From assembly GCF_029873635.1 (NCBI RefSeq), contig NC_080419.1, positions 77,732,931 through 77,796,930 on the forward strand: a stretch of DNA of 64,000 bases. Reading direction: 5' to 3'. Below the pieces are notes generated by a model. That model was not told the DNA's origin. It saw only the letters and a list, made by a program, of their open reading frames with translations, and ran no database searches. Source of the DNA: Malania oleifera (Eukaryota; Streptophyta; Magnoliopsida; Santalales; Ximeniaceae). This document shows positions 56,721 through 64,000 of the stretch, piece after piece. Made by a program: the position numbers and the translations under genes. Each line of letters starts with the position of its first letter. The first letter of the stretch is position 1.

Positions 56721-58832
56721 TGTTAACTTTTTGAGTCCGATCTCTAATTTTGATTATGACAAATAGCATATTACTAATGTGTGTGCCTAGTACTTGAATA
56801 GGTCATTAATTCATTGCACACACATGAGAAAGGATTGATGGAAGCCTAAAAGTCTTAATGATCATACTCTTGACATACTAAATGAGAAAATGAAGGGAAA
56901 AAAGAAGAAGACCTGCTTATGCTTCATTTGTAAATGCATTTATTATATTTGGGTCTGTAATAATTTATATCGGTCTGTAATAATCTTTGCATGTCATGCA
57001 TATAGGTAATTGTAAGCTCAACATGACCATAGACTGACCATAGGGAACTGAATGTCACTAGGGCATCCTTTGGTCAACGAAAGGTCAACCGACACTAGGT
57101 TTTTTAGGTTAAATTAAAATAGCCTTGGCCTTAGAAAGATCTTAGGTCCCTACACAAATGCACAACATAGTCCCCATAATCACTTGTACTATCAGCGGAT
57201 TGAATTGAAATAAATTGGACTTAATAGGCAATTCTGTGAGAGGTCGGGTGACCGAACCTCAGGTGTTCAAAACAACTCGGGCGCCCGAATCGTTAGGAAG
57301 TCAACGGTTTGATCTAGCTTCAGGCGACTGAACCAAAAAATAACCCTATCTACCTCTGGCGACTAAACACATGTCAGAACACTTTTCACCAACCCGGATG
57401 CCCGAACCTTCGCGTTCAAAAAGGCCTCAGGCTACTGAACTTGCTAGTTCGGTTAACCGAACTTATATCCCGACACCAAAATCGCAGACATAATGTTTCT
57501 TACTTTTGCTGAGCCAACCGAACCTAAACTCGGGCTATCGAACCTTTTAAAATGCCTTTTTGAGCTGAGTCTATTCGGTTGACCGAACTAAAGTTCAGTC
57601 ATCTGAAACTTCTCGGGTTGCAAACTACTTATTGAAGTTAAAATGTTTTAAACAGGGTTAATTTTTATAATGTGTTTTAAAACAATGCTAATAATACCCT
57701 ACATGTCCTAAACTATTATATTTTGTCCTTTATCTATAAATATGGGTTCATTTGTGAGGATTAGTATTTGATTAACAAAAATCATTAGTAAGAAATCCTC
57801 TCAAACTCAAAATCCTATTTGCCCAAATACTCTCACTTCTTCATTCCCTTGATACATCTTAGTATTGTGAGAGTGTTATATTGTGTTATTGATTATTAGA
57901 GATTGCTCATACTCTCATTTTCTCAATTGATTATTTGATATTGATTTAGGGGAGTTTAGCAAAGTTTATCCCACATATTTGAATATAATAAATCTTGTGT
58001 TGGGATAAACTCAGAAGCTTGAGGATTGTTGCATAGTCATCGCAAGATTCCTATAGCTTTGATTTTGTTGTGTAAAAATATTTTCTACAAGTTATAATAT
58101 TTTCAAACTAATCTTGTGCTTATTTCGTTGAAGGAAAGTATTTTGAGATAGTTTGAATATTTGATTAGCATCTTTGAAACCCTGATTTGTTATTGAGAAT
58201 TGATATAACCTGTTTCAAAGAAATAACTTGATTGGAACACTCTTGAGCATATTAGTGATAATACCTTGTTGAGTGTTGCTTGCACTAAATCACATCACTG
58301 AGCTTACAATTTCCTATATTATTGATGTGCATTGACTGATTTGTATTGGTACATATATACTTATCAGAGAAACATTATGTTGTACACGGCTTGTATTATA
58401 ATTCGATTGTATTCCAAGGGTAGCCTGAGAGGGTTTGACCTAGCCCGGAAGGATCAGGTTGGGGTCAGCTCTGTGAATTTGACTTAGGGTCTTCTCCGCC
58501 CCGCAAGGAGAATTTGTAAAGGTTGAGGTCAACCCTGTATTCATTTGACCTGGTTGTAATCAGTGTCACTCCACCCGCTAAGTGAGCATTAGTGGAATCC
58601 TCGTGCGTGTACTTTTTATTTTCGCAGTTTATATTCCTTACTTTTATTTTCAGCACATGTATGTATTTTTTTTAATTCATTATATGTTGTACATGTGTTA
58701 GTTGGATTTATGATTAAATAGAAAGACCCTAGGTTTGTGTAATACTGCCGCTAGATTGGTTGACTTAGAGATATCTTTTTTAAATACCCAATTCACCCCC
58801 CCCCCCCTCTTGGGAATACACCAAAGCTAACA
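56721..58832 (+). mobile_element. SoloX-2: 2112-bp copia solo LTR (plus)
   Basis: Ends TGTTAACTTTTTGAGTCC and CACCAAAGCTAACA, flanked by TGCTT (56716-56720) and TGTTT (58833-58837). The palindrome-rich U3 is 57070-57610, the TATA box CTATAAATATGG is at about 57734-57745, and the CT-rich start of the transcribed region follows. U5 ends in CAATTCACCCCC...CTCTTGGGAATACACC. No internal region or second LTR adjoins it. Confidence 0.85.
57070..57610 (+). promoter_or_regulatory. Palindrome array in SoloX-2 U3
   Basis: At least twelve sites related to TTCGG(T/G)(T/C)(G/A)ACCGAAC, such as GGTCGGGTGACCGAACC (57242), CTCGGGCGCCCGAA (57279), AGTTCGGTTAACCGAACT (57447) and TTCGGTTGACCGAACT (57573), are spaced 20-60 bp apart upstream of the TATA box. 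The central two to four bases vary while the arms co-vary toward symmetry. Confidence 0.85.
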
Positions 58833-58837
58833 TGTTT

Positions 58838-60110
58838 AATAAAATAGAAATGTTCTATTGAAGGAGGCACACGTTCAAGGGGGCATAGTCACTCCCTTTT
58901 GGAGTTGCAAGAACACACACACACACACACACGTTCACCTAAGAGAGAGAGAGGCATGAAGAGGAGGAGGAACCACATGTTGGAGGGTTAAGGAAGAATT
59001 TCTCCAAGCTAAGGATCTTGCTGCCAATTCCATAGAAGGATTTAAGGCTAAAAAGAAAGTTTATAAAGCAAGGTATGCTTCTAAACTCCCTTTAATATCA
59101 TGTATGTTACATGTTTTCATGAATCTTTGGTGGAAAAAATTGAAACATGCGCTTGAATATGATGGTATAAAATATGATGGATTCTAGGTTAATGTTAAGA
59201 TTTAACTTTGATAATGCTCAAAGATTCAATTTTTATAACATATTTGTGCTAAAGTTTGAGTCTTTATTGCATTAGTGTATGCAAGTGGTGATTATCATAC
59301 TTTGTTTTCTATTTTCTTTAATTTAGGTTCTTTTAGTTACAAATTTGTAAGTTTTAAACGAGTTTTAAATAATGTTGTCTTAATGAAATTGTTTGGAAGT
59401 GTCGTTAGGATATATTATAGTTTTTATTACGTTTTAGATTTAACCTATTTATTTGAATTTTATTAATTTTATTAATTCTAGGCATGTGTTTGACCTTAGA
59501 GTTGGTATAAAAAGTCAAAAAAAAAAAAAAGAAAAAAAAAGAGAGGGTTTCAGTATGGGAAAATTCTAGGGTTTCTCTCTTGAATATTAATAGGGTTTTT
59601 AGTCTTGCTAAAGTGACAAAATAAAAAAATAAAAAAAAAGGAAAACCTTTTTAAGGCAAAAAAAGAAAGAGAATTTTCATGTCCATAAAGTTAAAATGTA
59701 TAATTATACATAAAATGCAAAATTTTCTCTTTAACTTAATAAAAAAAGAAAGTCCTTTAAAGCTAAAAAAAAAAAAAAAAAGAAGGAAGAGAGAAAGTTT
59801 CTATGTATATAAAGTTGAAATGTTTGCTTATACATAAAATGCCAAATTTGCTATTTTAATTTAGGAAATTGCTATTTTAAAGATTAGACAAGTAAGATTA
59901 GTGGATATTTGGTTGCCTTTTATGGATTTTGTGAATGTTAATTGAGATTTGCTTACTTAAATTAGTAATGCTTTCCTTTCTAATATACTTTATTATGGTA
60001 ACTTTTGGTGCATGCTTTGTTGCTCATGTTGATATGTTCTTCCATGTTTGATATATTCTTTAAGCCCTAAACACTTTAATGAATCTAATGATGGATCCTT
60101 GAAGTGGCAT
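58838..60110. other. AT-rich repeat DNA with simple sequence
   Basis: Holds an (AC)n tract (about 58914-58931), A-rich runs (59517-59540, 59769-59781), and a roughly 115-bp tandem duplication (about 59632-59750 and 59751-59870, each with CATAAAATGC[C/A]AAATTT...). No gene is seen. Confidence 0.5.
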
Positions 60111-60728
60111 GCTATTGTTCTTCGTGTGGTTCTTGAGATGAGGGAAGCCTTACAACTCTGATGGGGTAGCCGATGGTTGTAAAGTGAAACAATAAGGAAA
60201 GCTAACCTAATTCATTAAAGAATCAAAGATCATTCTTGATTAATGTTTGAACATATTGAATTTATCATGGCAATATTCAAAAGATTGGGTGTGTAGGGGT
60301 GCTAGTACATTTACCTCACATAACTAAACTCCCAAATACAACTATAAAATATAGACTATAGACTATTGGTTCATTTGATCCTAGGATTAGTTAGAGACCA
60401 ATTAATCAATAGTAATTAGGTGAACCTAATCACATCTAGACAAAAATGGTTAGTGATGACTTCGTGAAGCTATAAAGTGCAAGATAAATGACATAAATAC
60501 ATTTTTAAATAGCCATACCTATTGAGGAGTTGGATCCTTATTCACATATGTTGGCATGTTTTATTAACAAAGAGCAGATTAGCTTATCCCACATGGAACA
60601 TGAATGGTTGAGTAGGATTTTTTAGAATTCGTAAAAAGGAAGGAGAAGGTGAGGGAGATGAATAAACTCAATTTAGAAATGAGAAGAAGGGGACAAAAAT
60701 GAAAAGGACAAAGATAGAGTAAGTTATG

Positions 60729-60730
60729 TT

Positions 60731-60791
<61 letters not shown>
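60729..60791. repeat. Compound (TG)n(AG)n microsatellite
   Basis: About 13 TG units followed without a break by about 19 AG units. Confidence 0.95.
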
Positions 60792-60794
<3 letters not shown>

Positions 60795-61898
60795 TTTGGC
60801 ATTAGGCCATCTAGTACCATGCTAGTTGTATGGATATGTGACATTGATTGAGAGTCACATTATAATTGAAATTACTTAATATTTATACCCCTTCCAGGTC
60901 AAACCTACATCAATTTTATGGTCACAAATCAAAAAATCAAGACATCAATCCTAATCATAAATTCAGGGGCCATTTTTAAACATTAAAAGTCCTAATTATT
61001 ATAGTTTAAAAAATGCTTGAATTGGTGTATTCCCAGGAGGGGGGGTGAATTGAGTTTTTAAAAGTTTTTGGATAATTTAAACATTTCGCCGATTCACCAC
61101 ATATCATATCTCATTTAAAGTACATGTGTGTATGTAGAATAACATTAGCAGTGAACACAAACATACACGTATGCAGTAAATCTTATTTAAATTAAATGTG
61201 TGTATACAGATGATTATGACAATGAATATAAACTAGCATACACGTGCAGAAATTAAAGTGCAGAAATTTAAATAAGATAGAGAGAGACACACAGATTTGT
61301 TATCAAGGTTCAGCCAAACAAGACTACATCCCCACCTTGGGCATACCCCCAAGGATTCCACTAAGTGCTCACTTTAACTGGGCGAAGTGGCGCCACTTAC
61401 AATCCTCTCCTTACTAGGTGAGGAATATCTTAGGTCACATTATAGGGTTGACCCCAACCTACACACCTCTCTTTATAGGATGAGGAATACCCCAACTTAA
61501 TTATCAGGTTGAGCCGAACTGGTCTCCTTTACGGGATGGAGACTCCTTAGTTCAATTATAGGCTGAACCCAACCGGTCTCCCTTACGGAGCAGAGACTCC
61601 CCAGTTCAATTAATGAGTTGAACCCAACTGTTACATAAAACAGTTTTGTACATATAAAAATGCTTATGAAAATACAAGCAAAGATATACACGCTTAAAAT
61701 CAATGCACTCTCAAATATGATATGAATTTGTGCTTAGAGTATGAGTGTTTTTTCTCAAAATAATCTTTTCAATCTTTGAAGAAAATGTATATAATAAATA
61801 CTTCAAAGATTTGGACCCTAAAAAAATATTCTCCCAAACATATTTTTCAAAGAATAGTCGGAGAACCTAGGGTTTCCTCTTCAAATAGTTTTTGCACA

Positions 61899-61902
<4 letters not shown>

Positions 61903-61935
<33 letters not shown>

Positions 61936-61965
61936 TATATATTTGTGTGTGTGTGTGTGTGTGTG
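61903..61965. repeat. (AT)n(GT)n microsatellite in SoloX-3
   Basis: An alternating AT run with one AG interruption runs into a GT run. It is not present in SoloX-2. Confidence 0.93.
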
Positions 61966-62479
61966 ATAAATATGCTCTCCAATAAATATTTTTGCAGTAA
62001 CAAATATTTGGAGAAGCTAGAGTTTTTGTTCAAAAATATTTGTGCAATAAATCATTTTCTCCCAAGAATATATCAAGAAAATAATCAAGAGCAAGCTTAA
62101 AGCTACTCTCAAAAATGATTTTCAAATATAAGGAATAGATGAGAGATATATGCTTTGAATAAACAATGAATACCCAAAAAGATAAGTGCTCTCTTTTAAA
62201 AATTATTTTTCAAAAATAGAAAGTGAAAGAGAGTACAAGAGATTAAAATATTTTGCTCCAAAGAAATGATTTTTGCAATAAAAATAGTTTGGGGGAACTT
62301 TGATTAACAAAATATTTTGAGAGAATTTTAACTTTAATCAAAGTTGTTAATCTGAGTTATGGAGGGAGTATTTATAGATTTTCAAGAATTTTGACCATTG
62401 AGGGACACGGAGGGAATTTTCCAAATTGTTTAATTAAAAATTGATTACGTTTAAGCCCTTAACAAATTCAGAACTTGAG

Positions 62480-62905
62480 AGGTTCGGTTTGCTGACCTTC
62501 AAGGTCGGTCAACCGAACACACACGACCATTTTGAGTTTTGAAATAGGTTCGGTTGGCTGTGGGAAAGACCGATCGGTTAAGCAAAGTGATTTTCCAAAC
62601 CTTTGTAGGTTCGGTCGCCCGGTCATAAGGCCGGTCTGCCATTTCTTAGGGGTTAGTCACCCTGGGCATTTTTGAGCTTAAAGGACGGTCGGCCGAGGTG
62701 AGTAGAAAGGTCAAACTTTATTGGTCGGTCGACCATGGAAGCTATGTTCAAATTAAGGTCGGTTGGTCGAGGCTTTAGTCAACTGTTTGACTTTTGGCCT
62801 ATAAAGTGGTCAATCGACCATGGTGATTTAAATGTTAATGGATTGGCCGATCGAGGCTATTTAATTAACCAAAAAATCCAACGTCGGTCGACCGAAGTCT
62901 TTGTC
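62480..62905 (-). promoter_or_regulatory. Palindrome array in SoloX-3 U3
   Basis: At least ten dyads, for example GGTCGGTCAACCGAAC (62506), GGTCGGTCGACCATGG (62722), GGTCGGTTGGTCGAGG (62758), GGTCAATCGACCATGG (62808) and GTCGGTCGACCGAAG (62883). They sit upstream of the reverse TATA box, in the same place as in SoloX-1 and SoloX-2. Confidence 0.85.
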
Positions 62906-63799
62906 AAATTCGTTTTAGTCTTAATTTTTGACCCTAACCGATTAGTTATTAAAAAAAATTTTTCTGTGAAAAGTGTTGGTCCCTAGGGTCTATCTACGGC
63001 CTTTGATTCCCTACGGTTAGTCTATGGTGCTGTCTGAGTATTCAAATCATATCATGCAAGATGTATGCATTATTGTAGATCAGAGATATATAAAAAATTA
63101 AAATGTATATAAAAATTAAATCAGATGTCTTCTTCTTGTTCTTTTGCTCTTCAGGTTCTTCATGGAATGCACCAAACAATTTGTTCTTTAAGTCCTTCAG
63201 GCTTCCATTTCTCCTTTACCTCATGTGTGTGCTAAATCATAAACCTGTTCAAAAACATTAATTACACACATGAGATACGAATGATTTGTTAGCATCAAAA
63301 CAGGGATCAGACACAAAAAGTCAACACAAAACTCTCATGCGATGAATGACCATGTCTAATGCTTGTTTGCTCTATCGTATGATGATTGCGTGACCTTTAT
63401 CACTTGAGGATTGCATGACCTTTGTGTTATTGGGCAAGTCAATATTTATGTTTTCAAGATGCACGCATGACCCTCCTAGTTAGGCAAGGCCCTATCCTAA
63501 TGTATGTCAACTTCCCATGTGCCATGTGTATGATTATTTAATCTCCATGGTAAATTTTTGTGAGTGCAAAAAGATTACATAGATGGTTACAAAACATTGA
63601 TGAAGGACTTACGTCATGTCAAATATGTTTATACATCAACTTATTTCCCCCCATTTTAATGTCAATATTAGAAAGTTTACTTCTTCTTCTTTTTTTCTTT
63701 TATATTTGGAATAAATATTAAAAGTATATGTCAACAAGTGCGAATTGGGATCCAACACCTCTATGGGAATGGCTATCCAACAATGTGTTTATTGAACTT

Positions 63800-64000
63800 T
63801 ATCTTACACTTTATAAGTTCACAAAGTCGTCACTAACCCCTTTTGTCTAGGTATGGATAAATTCACTTAATTTATGTCGATTAATTGGTCTCTAAATAAT
63901 CCTAAGGTCTACAGAACCAATAGTCTATAGTCTACATTCTAGAGTTGTGTTTGAGAGTTTAGTTATGTAAAGGAAAGATACTAGCACCCCCTACACACCA
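63800..64000 (-). repeat. Repeat family Y, copy 3 (inverted, cut by window edge)
   Basis: It reads as the reverse complement of about 60290-60480 (TGGTGTGTAGGGGGTGCTAGTATC..., ACTATTGGTTCTGTAGACC, GTGACGACTTTGTGAAC). With copy 2 it forms an inverted repeat with about 3.3 kb between arms, or about 1 kb without SoloX-3. Confidence 0.75.

Larger units (their letters stand above)
61014..63326 (-). mobile_element. SoloX-3: 2313-bp copia solo LTR (minus)
   Basis: Plus-strand ends are TGCTTGAATTGGTGTATTCCC and AAAAAGTCAACA, flanked by AAAAA (61009-61013) and CAAAA (63327-63331). The reverse TATA is at about 62368-62378 (AGTATTTATAG) and the palindrome array at 62480-62905. An (AT)n(GT)n microsatellite (61903-61965) accounts for some of the extra length relative to SoloX-2. 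Family Y copy 1 supplies the empty site. Confidence 0.86.
60115..63600 (+). repeat. Repeat family Y, copy 2, split by SoloX-3
   Basis: 60115-61008 and 63327-63600 are collinear with 39450-40490. The break coincides with the ends of SoloX-3 at 61014 and 63326. A (TG)n(AG)n microsatellite (about 60729-60791) lies in copy 2 and is absent from copy 1. Confidence 0.75.

Noticed and set aside
57070-57610. Could the regularly spaced palindromes be a CRISPR array?
   Set aside because: The repeats are 14-18 bp, imperfect and irregularly spaced with no unique spacers of constant length, and they lie in a plant LTR promoter.

Overview
This is nuclear DNA of a flowering plant, probably a dicot. It is AT-rich, has spliceosomal introns with GT..AG ends, and contains two recognisable plant nuclear genes inside a deep pile of plant transposable elements (Ty1/copia, Ty3/gypsy, hAT). 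There are no bacterial features, and I see no tRNA or rRNA gene.

Region 1 (1-20734, + strand) is one decayed gene, SDH5, which encodes the plant-specific mitochondrial succinate dehydrogenase subunit 5. Exon 1 enters from the left edge. Intron 1 is about 17.7 kb and holds most of the first third of the window: degenerate copia pieces with three copies of one LTR; a 667-bp solo LTR inside one of those copies; a 6.19-kb hAT transposon (hAT-1, with 8-bp target duplication); a second degraded copia element on the minus strand (about 13.9-17.5 kb); and an 845-bp hAT derivative (hAT-3). Exon 2 carries a frameshifting deletion. Exon 3 is split by a 1.8-kb solo-LTR-like insertion with a 5-bp target duplication. 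Exon 4 ends at a normal stop codon.

Region 2 (21.4-34.2 kb) starts with a decayed, minus-strand, pararetrovirus-like zinc-knuckle segment. A complete but inactive Ty3/gypsy element follows (Gypsy-1, 23387-34223, minus, 720-bp LTRs, TSD TTCAT). Its gag is interrupted by a second hAT transposon (hAT-2, 28385-32332, TSD CTTGCATC).

Region 3 (35.1-35.9 kb) holds the only intact cellular gene I can support: a two-exon, minus-strand gene for a 209-residue plant protein of unknown function.

Region 4 (36-64 kb) is nested repeats. A Tork/TNT-like copia element (Copia-4, minus, 41948-56601) was hit by a long-LTR copia solo LTR (SoloX-1). That was in turn hit by a chromodomain-type Ty3/gypsy element (Gypsy-2, 45821-54333, TSD TTGGT). 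Two more copies of the same 2.1-2.3 kb solo LTR lie at 56721-58832 and 61014-63326; the latter splits an older repeat (family Y) that has an uninterrupted copy at about 39.45-40.49 kb and an inverted partial copy at the right edge.

The most unusual non-coding signal is promoter-proximal. Both the Gypsy-2 LTRs and the three SoloX LTRs carry arrays of short GTCGAC-centred palindromes just upstream of a TATA box, and the sites diverge between copies mainly by C/T and G/A changes. I found no CRISPR array, operon or obviously new enzyme system. The interest lies in the dead SDH5 gene, the datable nesting and the palindrome arrays.
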